From: Pseudomonas nunensis
GTDB taxonomy: Bacteria > Pseudomonadota > Gammaproteobacteria > Pseudomonadales > Pseudomonadaceae
DNA: 64,000 nucleotides
Assembly: GCF_024296925.1 (NCBI RefSeq)
Contig: NZ_CP101125.1
Span: forward strand, 1,242,501 to 1,306,500
Direction: 5' to 3'
The notes below the pieces were generated by a model. It was given only the letters and a program-made list of their open reading frames with translations. It was not told the origin of the DNA and did not search any database. Shown here piece by piece: positions 1 through 7,924 of the stretch. Both the position numbers and the translations under genes were made by a program. Numbering within the stretch: the first letter of the stretch is position 1; each line of letters opens with the position of its first letter.

Positions 1-78
1 GGCTGCCCTGATGAGTACTTCTACTTGAGCGGATCAGATGCGCAGGCGTTTTCTGCACGCTATGACGCTCGGCGATAG
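1..78 (+). CDS. C-terminal end of an unknown protein (cut by window edge)
   Basis: An open frame runs from base 1 to a TAG stop at 76-78 and gives 25 residues ending FSARYDARR. The rest lies outside the window, so no family can be named. It is followed after about 50 bases by another gene on the same strand, so the two may be co-transcribed. That this is a real gene end is inferred only from the open frame and the close downstream start. Confidence 0.4.
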   Translation, partial: GCPDEYFYLSGSDAQAFSARYDARR

Positions 79-131
79 GCGGTCATGGTCCAACTTTGCG
101 CAATGAACTGCCGGGAGGTAGAGTAAATTTT

Positions 132-989
132 ATGACTGATGCCAGACCTCAACTTTCAAAAGCCGAACTTGCTCATGCGCTTCGCGAGCTGAAGGGGTTC
201 GATGCTGATCTGGAAACGCAAAGTGGATACGAAGCGTCCGCCGCGCTGATCGCTGAAATAATGTCCGACCCGGCTCAACGAGATCAGCTGATTGCTTTGT
301 TGGAGCAGTTTGATGAGTTGAGTTCAGAGCGTTCAGATGTTAGCTGGGTAAATGATGGTGCGCCGTTTGATCGTTCCCCAAGGCCATTGGTACTGGATGA
401 TCTTTATCTTGATCTTCCTATGGGAACTGAAGACTCGTACCAAATGCCGGGCTCGGCAGTCGCCTCTGTCCAGCACTTTCTCAGTAAGTACAAAGAGGAA
501 ATGTCCACCTCCAGTGATTTCAGCGATGTGTCTCCATGGATAACCGACGACACATGCATGGCCTCCGCTGAATCGTACTCAAGTGCGTGTTCTGATCGTC
601 GCGCTACTTATGATGTTGATGCCTGGAGCAGAGTACTTGTTTTGGCAAACCAGACGTTACAGGGAGAGGCGGCTCGGCGAGCTCCATTCTTGTCCAGACT
701 CGCTCAGGTGTTCGGCAGGAGCGAGCCACCCGAGTGGGAAGTAGAAAAGTATCCGATCACCCGAGATTCAATTCTGGTGATCTTGCACCATGGCAATGAT
801 CACGCCTCTTTAGGTTTTATCGGCAATGGCCAGCGCGCTTATGTCATGGTTTCGATCAATGACACGGCTTTGACGATGAATGAGTCTTTTCAGAACACCC
901 AAGAATTTGCGGCTCGTATTGCTGACTTTTTTACCGAGGCCCCAAAATCCGGACACAAAGCCATTCAGCACATGCTTAAAGCACTGTGA
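132..989 (+). CDS. Hypothetical protein, 285 residues
   Basis: I do not recognise this family. The ATG at 132 is preferred because a strong ribosome site, GGGAGGT, lies at 113-119; an in-frame TTG at 96 would add 12 residues. The protein has no signal peptide or membrane segment. The first 60 residues look helical and acidic. The middle (about 65-135) is rich in Asp, Ser and Pro. The last 60 residues alternate hydrophobic strands and helices, suggesting a compact C-terminal domain. An acidic soluble protein after another same-strand gene would fit an immunity protein, but nothing visible proves it. Confidence 0.6.
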   Translation: MTDARPQLSKAELAHALRELKGFDADLETQSGYEASAALIAEIMSDPAQRDQLIALLEQFDELSSERSDVSWVNDGAPFDRSPRPLVLDDLYLDLPMGTEDSYQMPGSAVASVQHFLSKYKEEMSTSSDFSDVSPWITDDTCMASAESYSSACSDRRATYDVDAWSRVLVLANQTLQGEAARRAPFLSRLAQVFGRSEPPEWEVEKYPITRDSILVILHHGNDHASLGFIGNGQRAYVMVSINDTALTMNESFQNTQEFAARIADFFTEAPKSGHKAIQHMLKAL

Positions 990-998
990 GATGAGTTT

Positions 999-1027
999 CG
1001 TAGGAGCCGCTTTTGGCTGCTCCTACG
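999..1027. terminator. Hairpin between convergent genes
   Basis: CGTAGGAGC (999-1007) pairs perfectly with GCTCCTACG (1019-1027) around an 11-base loop. It lies 10 bases after the stop of the 132-989 gene and 17 bases from the end of the choline-binding-protein gene on the other strand, so it could end transcription from both sides. There is no clear T-run, so it may instead be a short REP-like palindrome. Confidence 0.45.
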
Positions 1028-1043
1028 GATAATGCTTTCCAAG

Positions 1044-1979
1044 TTATTGAGCCGCCAAACGAGCGCCGGCCACCTTCAACCCATCCTTCCCATCCCGACT
1101 GGTAACCCCGACCAACCAAGCCTCAAGCACCTTCGGATTCGCCTTCAACCACGCCTTTGCCGCGGCCCTTGGCTTTTGATTCTGGTTCAACACCGCATCC
1201 ATCAACTGGTTCTCCATCGCCAGGCTGAACTCCATGTTCTGCAGCAATTGGCCGACATTGCTGCACTCCTTCAGATAGTCCTTACGCACATTGGTGTACA
1301 CCGTCGCCTGGCCGAAATTAGGGCCGAAGTATTCATCGCCGCCGCTGAGGTACTTCATCTTGTTGCGGGTGTTCATCGGGTGCGGTTCCCAGCCGAGGAA
1401 CACCATCCATTCATTCTTGCGGGTGGCGCGTCTGAGTTGCGAGAGCATGGCGGCTTCGCTGGATTCGACGACTTTGAAACTCTTCAGGCCGAAGGCGTCT
1501 TTGTCGATCATTGTCTGGATCAGTCGATTGCCGTCGTTGCCCGGTTCGATGCCGTAGATCTGGCCGTTGAGCTTGTCCTTGAATTTGGCGATGTCGGCAA
1601 AGTCGTGCAGCCCGGCGTCGTACACGTAATTCGGCACGGCCAGGGTGTATTTGGCGCCGTGCAGGTTGGCGCGCACGGTTTCGACGGTGCCGGCGTCGCG
1701 GAACGGTTTGATGTCGTTTTCGGTGGTGGGCATCCAGTTGCCGAGGAACACGTCAAGGTCTTTGCCTGAAGCCAGGGCGCGGTAGGTCACGGGGATCGAC
1801 AGCAGGGTGGTTTTGGTGGTGTAGCCGAGGGATTCGAGCACTTCGCTGGTGATGGCGGTGGTGACGGTGATGTCGGTCCAGCCGACATCGGAAAACCGCA
1901 CCGTGGCGCAGGACTCGGGTTCCGCTGCCTGTGCCAGGAGTGGCAGGGTAAGGGTTGCAAGCAAGAGCAAGGCTTTCAT
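1044..1979 (-). CDS. choX: Choline/glycine-betaine-type ABC transporter substrate-binding protein
   Basis: This is a periplasmic binding protein of the OpuAC family, 311 residues. It starts with a Sec signal peptide (MKALLLLATLTLPLLAQAA). The mature part has the two-lobe pattern of ChoX/BetX-type proteins: VGWTDI near the start, then the FLGNWMPT segment, and WMVFLGWEPHPMN about two thirds along. These carry the Trp and Tyr residues that form the aromatic cage for a trimethylammonium group. No permease or ATPase gene lies nearby, so it probably works with a core transporter encoded elsewhere, as the Pseudomonas CaiX/BetX orphans do. It lies downstream of an aldehyde dehydrogenase on the same strand, which supports a choline- or betaine-like ligand. 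The exact ligand is inferred. Confidence 0.85.
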   Translation of the reverse strand: MKALLLLATLTLPLLAQAAEPESCATVRFSDVGWTDITVTTAITSEVLESLGYTTKTTLLSIPVTYRALASGKDLDVFLGNWMPTTENDIKPFRDAGTVETVRANLHGAKYTLAVPNYVYDAGLHDFADIAKFKDKLNGQIYGIEPGNDGNRLIQTMIDKDAFGLKSFKVVESSEAAMLSQLRRATRKNEWMVFLGWEPHPMNTRNKMKYLSGGDEYFGPNFGQATVYTNVRKDYLKECSNVGQLLQNMEFSLAMENQLMDAVLNQNQKPRAAAKAWLKANPKVLEAWLVGVTSRDGKDGLKVAGARLAAQ

Positions 1980-2071
1980 TGGGTCAACTCCTCAAAGGTA
2001 AACGTGGGCAGCGGTTTGGGGTGTGGTGGTCTTGTTGTTATGGGTGATGCGAAACCTGGCGAGGGGCCTTT

Positions 2072-2194
2072 TGTGGCGAGGGGGCTTGCCCCCGTTGGGG
2101 CGCGCAGCGGCCCCCGGCGTCCTTTCAGACAAATCGAGTGCTCTGAATTGACGACTGCTTCGCAGCCGAACGGGGGCAAGCCCCCTCGCCACAG
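2072..2194. repeat. Long inverted repeat, GGGGGCTTGCCCCC family
   Basis: The left arm (2072-2113) reads TGTGGCGAGGGGGCTTGCCC onward. The right arm (about 2166-2194) is its complement, ending CCCCTCGCCACAG. The middle is unrelated. It fills the gap between choX and the aldehyde dehydrogenase gene. The same family recurs at 33791-33944. Confidence 0.8.
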
Positions 2195-2219
2195 GGTTTG
2201 TGTCCGTTGAACTTTTCTC

Positions 2220-3689
2220 TCAATCAACCCCAAACCAGTTCAACGGTGCCGGCTCGGTATTGAGGTAGATGTGCTTGAGCTCAGTAAACTCATCGAGCCC
2301 GGCGCGGGACAGTTCACGCCCGATGCCGCTGGACTTGAAGCCACCCCACGGCGCCTGGGGAAACGCGGCGTTGTAGTCGTTGATCCACAAGGTGCCGACC
2401 CGCAGCCGCTTGGCCATGCGATAGGCTTTGCCCAAGTCTTTGGTCCAGACGCCAGCGGCCAGGCCATAGGGCGTGTCGTTGGCCAGTCGAAGCGCCTGGG
2501 CTTCGCCGCTGAAACGCTCGACGGTAATCACCGGGCCGAAGATTTCCTCCCGAGCGATGCGCATGTCCGCGCGCACGTTGCCGAGCAAGGTCGGGCGCAG
2601 CCAGAAACCGCGCTCGAACTGTTCGGGAACTGTGCCGCCCGCCAACAAAGTCGCGCCTTGTTCGACCGCGCCGGCAATCATCGTCAGGATCAGATCGCGC
2701 TGATGGGCGGAAATCAGCGGGCCCATTTGCGTCAATGGATCGAGACCGTCACCGAGGCGAATCTTCAGAATCCGCTGCTGCAACGCCTCGACAAATCGAT
2801 CATGAATCCCGTCCTCCACCAGCAAGCGCGACCCGGCGGAACAGATCTGCCCTGCGTTGAAAAACACCGCGTTCAGCGCCTGATCCAGCGCCACTTCGAA
2901 GTCCGCATCGGCGAACACGATGTTCGGATTCTTGCCACCCAACTCCAGCGCCACACGCTTGAAATTGCCACTGGCAGCACGCATCACCTTGCCGCCAGCC
3001 CCAGCGCCACCGGTCAGCGATACCAGGTCCACCTCATCACTGGCAGCAAGCAATTCACCGACTTCGCCAGGACCGCAGAGCAAGTTGAACACGCCGCTCG
3101 GCAACCCTGCTTCAGCGAGCAATTCGGTCAAGCGGTGAGCAGTCATCGGCGTCAGGCTGCTGGGTTTGAACACCACGGTATTGCCGGCGGCGAGGGCCGG
3201 GGCTATCTTCCACACCGCTTGCAGCAGCGGATAATTCCACGGCGCGATCAACGCGCAGACACCCACCGGTTCACGCTGGTTGAAGCTGATGACATGCGCG
3301 GGCGCGTGGCTGTTGACGCTGGCGCTTTCGGTTTCCAGCAGGGCGGCGTAGAAGCGAAACGTGGCGACCACATTGCCGACGTCACCGAGGCTTTCACCCA
3401 AAGTCTTGCCGGCGTTGAGGGTTTCCAGGCGCGCCAGATGCTCGGCGTCCTTTTCGATTAGCCCGGCGATCCGCTGCATCAGTTGCGCGCGTTCGGTGAC
3501 TGGCATCGTCGGCCACGGTCCCTCATCAAACGCCTCGCGTGCAGCGCTGATGGCCAACCTCGCATCGACCGCTCCGGCCACGGCCACCTGCGCCAGCACG
3601 TCCTCGTTCGCGGGGTTGATCACATCGCGATATCGCGCCTGCTGCGGCGCCTGCCAAACACCTGCAATGAACAACGGAATCTGCACCAT
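2220..3689 (-). CDS. NAD(P)-dependent aldehyde dehydrogenase, betaine-aldehyde-dehydrogenase-like
   Basis: This is a full-length (489 residues) ALDH-superfamily enzyme that oxidises an aldehyde to an acid. Visible family features are the cofactor/active-site Asn in PWNYP (N152), the KPSS segment, the general-base Glu in LELGGKNP (E249) and the catalytic Cys in GQICSAGSR (C283). Its N-terminus differs from classical BetB, so I treat it as a paralogue. It is followed on the same strand, about 240 bases on, by the choline-type binding protein gene. Across a 200-base gap it is divergent from a class II aldolase gene. The context suggests an aldehyde from a quaternary amine such as betaine aldehyde, which is an inference. 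Confidence 0.85.
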   Translation of the reverse strand: MVQIPLFIAGVWQAPQQARYRDVINPANEDVLAQVAVAGAVDARLAISAAREAFDEGPWPTMPVTERAQLMQRIAGLIEKDAEHLARLETLNAGKTLGESLGDVGNVVATFRFYAALLETESASVNSHAPAHVISFNQREPVGVCALIAPWNYPLLQAVWKIAPALAAGNTVVFKPSSLTPMTAHRLTELLAEAGLPSGVFNLLCGPGEVGELLAASDEVDLVSLTGGAGAGGKVMRAASGNFKRVALELGGKNPNIVFADADFEVALDQALNAVFFNAGQICSAGSRLLVEDGIHDRFVEALQQRILKIRLGDGLDPLTQMGPLISAHQRDLILTMIAGAVEQGATLLAGGTVPEQFERGFWLRPTLLGNVRADMRIAREEIFGPVITVERFSGEAQALRLANDTPYGLAAGVWTKDLGKAYRMAKRLRVGTLWINDYNAAFPQAPWGGFKSSGIGRELSRAGLDEFTELKHIYLNTEPAPLNWFGVD

Positions 3690-3892
3690 CGATGTCTCCA
3701 GCCAAGTGGGTCGTGACGCTCACTATGTAGGTGCCGGAAGCGGTGCTCTTGATCAAACACGGCATAACCATGCCGTTTTCCCACGGTGGCCACGCCGCGA
3801 AATAACGGCAACCAATGTCGTTTCCCATCAAGTGCCGCGTCGGCGTCTCTCTACACTGCCGGAAAGCCGATCCACCACGCCGAGGGCACATG

Positions 3893-4630
3893 ATGAATCC
3901 ACCTGTCGAGCAACTGAGCATCCGTCTGGCCTGCGCCTTTCGCTGGGCGGCGCGGCTGAACCTGCACGAGTCCATCGCCAATCACTTCAGCGTCGCGGTG
4001 TCGGGGGACGGTCGGGATTTTTTGATCAACCCGTACGGCAAGCACTTCTCGCGGATCAAGGCCAGCGACTTGCTGTTGGTCAACGCCGATGACCCGGCCA
4101 GCCTCGACCGCCCGGACGCGCCGGACATCACCGCGTGGGCTTTGCACAGCGCGATCCACCGCAACCAGCCCCACGCCCGTTGCATCCTGCACACCCACTC
4201 TAAATACGCGACGGCGCTGGCGTGCCTGACGGATTCGCGGCTGCCACCGATCGAGCAGAATTCCATGCGTTTTTTCGAGCGGGTAGCGATAGACGAAGGT
4301 TTCGACGGCATGGGCTTGGGCGAGGAGGCGGAGCGGGTCAGTCACTTGCTCGGCGATAAACCGATCATGTTGATGGGCAACCATGGCTTGCTGGTGGCAG
4401 CGACGAGCATCGCCCAGGCCTTCGATGATTTGTACTACTTCGAACGCGCCTGCGAGACCTACATCACCGCGCTGTCCACCGGCCGCGAATTGCGCATCGC
4501 CAGCGACGAAATCGCACGCAAGACCTGCCGGCAATGGCTGGATTACCCAGGTTTTGCCGACAAGCATTTCAACGCGCTGATGGAGATTCTGGATGAGGAA
4601 GAGCCTGACTATCGGTTAATCAGGCCGTAA
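3893..4630 (+). CDS. Class II aldolase/adducin family protein
   Basis: This soluble protein of about 246 residues belongs to the class II aldolase/adducin-head fold, which uses a divalent metal to cleave or epimerise hydroxy compounds. The metal-binding His pair is in LHTHSKY, and the third His is in GNHGLL. It begins at an ATG-ATG pair (3890/3893); the second is better spaced from GAGGG at 3882-3886. It is the only plus-strand gene in the cluster and is divergent from the aldehyde dehydrogenase, so the two may share a regulatory gap. Family members act on sugar phosphates or on non-sugar aldols, and the substrate here is unknown. Confidence 0.8.
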   Translation: MNPPVEQLSIRLACAFRWAARLNLHESIANHFSVAVSGDGRDFLINPYGKHFSRIKASDLLLVNADDPASLDRPDAPDITAWALHSAIHRNQPHARCILHTHSKYATALACLTDSRLPPIEQNSMRFFERVAIDEGFDGMGLGEEAERVSHLLGDKPIMLMGNHGLLVAATSIAQAFDDLYYFERACETYITALSTGRELRIASDEIARKTCRQWLDYPGFADKHFNALMEILDEEEPDYRLIRP

Positions 4631-4667
4631 CACGATCTTTAGCAACTGCCGATGCCTGTACTCGGTT

Positions 4668-5015
4668 TGTAGCAGCTGCCGAGGTACGAGGCTGCGTTCG
4701 GCTGCGAAGCAGTCGTAAAACCGAGGCTCGCGGTTTTACTGAAACACCGCATCGATCGACTTCACGACTGCTTCGCAGCCGAACGCAGCCTCGTACCTCG
4801 GCAGCTGCTACAGAACCGAACGCAGCCTCGTACCTCGGCAGCTGCTACAGAACCGAACGCAGCCTCGTACCTCGGCAGCTGCTACAGAACCGAACGCAGC
4901 CTCGTACCTCGGCAGCTGCTACAGAACCGAACGCAGCCTCGTACCTCGGCAGCTGCTACAAGCCGAACGCAGCCTCGTACCTCGGCAGCTGCTACAGAAC
5001 CGAACGAGCTGCTAC
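4668..5015. repeat. Inverted repeat with six tandem copies of its right arm
   Basis: A long imperfect inverted repeat has a left arm at about 4668-4725 (TAGCAGCTGCCGAGGTACGA onward) and a right arm at about 4765-4812. The outer part of the right arm is then repeated head-to-tail with a 37-base period. Copies of CCTCGTACCTCGGCAGCTGC start at 4789, 4826, 4863, 4900, 4937 and 4973 (the last step is 36). The block ends with a degraded copy near 5015. It fills the gap between the aldolase gene and the converging regulator gene. A single-copy relative is at 41694-41826. Confidence 0.9.
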
Positions 5016-5040
5016 GACGAGTGGGGGTATCGGGTGCAAA

Positions 5041-6105
5041 TCAATCCGCCTCGGCCGGGCGCCGTTCCTTGCTCAAGGGCTGGCGCATCACCGGGGCGGT
5101 AAAGAGCTGGCTGCGGTCTTCGCTGGGCGGGCAGCCGAAGCGGGCGCGGTAGGTGCGGGAGAAATGCTCCAGTGAGCCGAAGCCTGAGCACGCCGCCACC
5201 TGGGCCACGCTCAGTCGTGTTTGTTGCAGCAAACTGTGGGCCTTGGCCAGGCGCAATGTGATGTAGTACTTGAGCGGCGACAATCCGGTCTGATGCTTGA
5301 ACTGACGCTCCAGCTGCCGCCGCGACAGCCCGACCTGACTGGCAATCGCCTCACAATCCAGCGGCTCTTCCAAGGCTTTTTCCATCAACTGCACCGCCCG
5401 GCGGATCTTGCTGCCGTACATCCCGGTGTTGGTCAGGCCGCCGTCGAGTTGATTGTCGGCCGGCGCCCGCACATGCCCCATCAACAAGTGCATGGCGATT
5501 TCCCGGGACAGGTCGCTGTCGACGCTTTGGCCGATCCAGCCGAGCAGCATATCCAGAGTCGTAGTGGCGCCGGCGCACGTCATGCGCTGGCGTTCCAGGG
5601 TGTAGAGCTGCGGCTTGGCATGGACCCGCGGATAGCTCTCCTGAAACCCTTGCAGATTGTCCCAGTGCACGGCGGCCTCATAGCCGTCCAAAACACCGGC
5701 AGCGGCGAGCAATTCGGTGCCGGTTTCCACGCCCATCAGCACCGCGCCGAACAACGCTTGCTTGCGCAGCCAACTCTTGAGCGCCAGGTTGCGGCTGTGT
5801 TTGTGCACATCGAAACTGGCGATCACCAGGCACACATCAAAACCCTGATCGGCGCGCAGACCGTCGTTGGCCACGCTGATCAGGCCATTGCTGGCCTGCA
5901 CCGGTTCGCCGTCCAGGGACAACAGCGACCATTCGAATATCTGGCGCTGGGTCAGCCAATTGGCAATCGCCAACGGCTCCAGCACCGCCGCCAGGCCAAA
6001 GTTGGAAAACGACGGCAGCAACAACACCGCGACGCGCAACGGCGCGACATCGCCACGCCGCCAGGTGAAGCGGCTTTCAGTGCTATTGGACGACTGATCA
6101 TTCAT
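5041..6105 (-). CDS. GlxA-family transcriptional regulator (DJ-1/PfpI plus AraC HTH)
   Basis: This 354-residue regulator has two parts. Residues about 20-195 form a class I glutamine-amidotransferase-like (DJ-1/PfpI) sensor domain. Residues about 225-325 form an AraC-type DNA-binding domain with two helix-turn-helix units (SRRQLERQFKHQTGLSP, and the later VAACSGFGSLEHFSRTYRARF). In Pseudomonas, GbdR, CdhR and SouR share this architecture and control betaine, carnitine and sarcosine catabolism. Its start codon is only 9 bases after the stop of the GMC oxidoreductase gene, so it belongs to the same transcript. I infer that it controls the surrounding amine genes. Confidence 0.88.
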   Translation of the reverse strand: MNDQSSNSTESRFTWRRGDVAPLRVAVLLLPSFSNFGLAAVLEPLAIANWLTQRQIFEWSLLSLDGEPVQASNGLISVANDGLRADQGFDVCLVIASFDVHKHSRNLALKSWLRKQALFGAVLMGVETGTELLAAAGVLDGYEAAVHWDNLQGFQESYPRVHAKPQLYTLERQRMTCAGATTTLDMLLGWIGQSVDSDLSREIAMHLLMGHVRAPADNQLDGGLTNTGMYGSKIRRAVQLMEKALEEPLDCEAIASQVGLSRRQLERQFKHQTGLSPLKYYITLRLAKAHSLLQQTRLSVAQVAACSGFGSLEHFSRTYRARFGCPPSEDRSQLFTAPVMRQPLSKERRPAEAD

Positions 6106-6114
6106 GAGCGATCT

Positions 6115-7776
6115 CTATCGTTGTCGAGTCTGCCACTGCGGATGAATCCAGACCGGAGCATCAACCATCGCCAGCGCTGGCCGGCCACGGATCAGGTCGC
6201 TGGCCTTTTCCGCGATCATCACCGTCGGCGCGTTGGTGTTGCCGCTGACGATCACCGGCATGATCGAAGCGTCCACCACTCGCAAGCCGTCGAGGCCGTG
6301 CACACGCAAGTGCGGATCGACCACCGCTTCGGGATCGCCCAGCGGGCCCATCTTGCAGGTGCCGCTGGCATGGTAGCCGGTTTCCGTGACCTGCCTGGCC
6401 CAGGCGTCCAGCGCTTCATCGCTCTGGGCGTGAGGGCCGGGGACCAATTCTTCACCTTTGAACGCGGCCATGGCCGGTTGCTCGATGATCTCGCGCACCA
6501 GACATGCGCCGGCGCGCATGTCGGCTCGATCCTGCTCGGTTTTCAGGTAATTGAACAGGATGCGTGGCGGTTGTCGAGGGTCGGCGCTGTTAAGGGTGAC
6601 GCTGCCCAGACTGGCGGGACGCATCAGGTCGATATGGATCTGGAACGCGTGGCCCGGCACCAGATCGACGCTGCCCGGTTGCACCGCCAGCGGCATGAAG
6701 GTCAGTTGCAGGTCGGGATGTTCGACCCCGGCGCGCGAGCGGATAAACGCCCCGGCTTCGAAGTGATTGCTCGCCGCGAGTCCGTCATGGGTGACGAACC
6801 AGCGAGCGCCGATCCACCACTTGCCCGGCGCGGTGGTCCACGGATACAGCGACACCGGTTTTTTGCACAGGTATTGGATGACCGTGTCCGGGTGATCGTT
6901 GAGCCGTTTGCCGACGCCGGGCAGGTCGTGGATTACGCTAATGCCGAGGTCGCGCAATTCCGCCGCAGGGCCGATGCCAGACAGTAGCAACAGCTGCGGC
7001 GAATTGATCGCTCCGGCGGTGAGCAACACCTCGCGGCGGGCGAGTGCTTGATGGGTCTCGCCGTTCTGCTCGTACTCGATGCCGATGGCGCGTTGGCCAT
7101 CGAACAGAATGCGCAACGCCAAGGCGTCGGTGAATACCTGAGCGTTTCCGCGCGCCAAGGCTTCGCTCAGATACCCCCGCGAAGTGCTCCAGCGCCGCCC
7201 GTTGCGAGTGGTGCGATCCACCGGCCCGAAGGCTTCCTGACGATAACCATTCAGGTCGTCGCTCAAGCCATATCCAGCCTCGGCACCCGCCGCCAGAAAC
7301 GCCGCGCACAACGGCGTTTGCGTATCGCCAGGGGTGACGTGCAGATGCCCGCTCGCCCCACGGTAATCGTCGGCGCCGTCGGCATGGGATTGCGCGCGTT
7401 TGAAGTACGGCAACACTTCCTGATAACTCCAGCCGTCACAACCTTGCTCGGCCCAACCGTCGTAATCCCGCGCATGGCCACGGATGTAGACCATGCCATT
7501 GATCGACGACGAACCGCCCAGGGTCCGGCCACGCGGCGTGCCGATCCGGCGACCGTCCAGGTACGGTTCCGGCTCGGAGTTGTAGCTCCAGTTGTAGCGC
7601 GTGCCGCCGACCACTATGCCCACGGCGGAGGGCATGTCGATGGTCCAGCTCTTGTCCGCCGGCCCGGCTTCCAGCACCAGAATCCGCACGCTGGGATCCT
7701 CGCTCAAGCGATTGGCCAACACGCAACCCGCCGAGCCTGCGCCCACAATCAGGTAATCAAACTCATGATTGGCCAT
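6115..7776 (-). CDS. GMC-family FAD oxidoreductase (choline-dehydrogenase-like)
   Basis: This 553-residue flavoenzyme has the Rossmann FAD motif IVGAGSAGCVLANRLSE near residue 9, the GMC signature around RTLGGSSSINGM, and the C-terminal active-site segment with the His of YHASGTCKMG. The C-terminus ends with the usual NTNAPTVMIAEK stretch. The family oxidises primary or secondary alcohols to aldehydes or ketones, choline dehydrogenase being the best-known member. The frame stays open upstream, but the ATG at 7776 has a ribosome site (GGAGC) and starts exactly at the FAD domain. It lies between the Rieske oxygenase and GlxA regulator genes on one strand. Confidence 0.87.
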   Translation of the reverse strand: MANHEFDYLIVGAGSAGCVLANRLSEDPSVRILVLEAGPADKSWTIDMPSAVGIVVGGTRYNWSYNSEPEPYLDGRRIGTPRGRTLGGSSSINGMVYIRGHARDYDGWAEQGCDGWSYQEVLPYFKRAQSHADGADDYRGASGHLHVTPGDTQTPLCAAFLAAGAEAGYGLSDDLNGYRQEAFGPVDRTTRNGRRWSTSRGYLSEALARGNAQVFTDALALRILFDGQRAIGIEYEQNGETHQALARREVLLTAGAINSPQLLLLSGIGPAAELRDLGISVIHDLPGVGKRLNDHPDTVIQYLCKKPVSLYPWTTAPGKWWIGARWFVTHDGLAASNHFEAGAFIRSRAGVEHPDLQLTFMPLAVQPGSVDLVPGHAFQIHIDLMRPASLGSVTLNSADPRQPPRILFNYLKTEQDRADMRAGACLVREIIEQPAMAAFKGEELVPGPHAQSDEALDAWARQVTETGYHASGTCKMGPLGDPEAVVDPHLRVHGLDGLRVVDASIMPVIVSGNTNAPTVMIAEKASDLIRGRPALAMVDAPVWIHPQWQTRQR

Positions 7777-7820
7777 GGTTTGTTGTGCTCCATTAACGAA
7801 GATTCTCGACACTAAACCCT

Positions 7821-7909
7821 GTGGGAGCGGGCTTGCTCGCGAAGGCGGTGTGTCAGCCGACAGTTGTGTTGCCTGATACACCGCCTTCGCGAGCAAGCTC
7901 GCTCCCACA
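7821..7909. repeat. REP pair
   Basis: Two inverted copies of the GCGGGCTTGCTCGCGA-type REP (7821-7850 and 7880-7909) flank a short spacer between the Rieske and GMC genes. It sits inside the likely transcript and may lower expression of the downstream genes or protect mRNA ends. Confidence 0.85.
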
Positions 7910-7924
7910 TGGACTGTGTTTGGT

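Noticed and set aside
4789..5010. Possible CRISPR array (regular 36-37 base repeats)
   Set aside because: The units are contiguous with no unique spacers, the unit is part of an inverted-repeat arm found elsewhere, and no cas gene is present.
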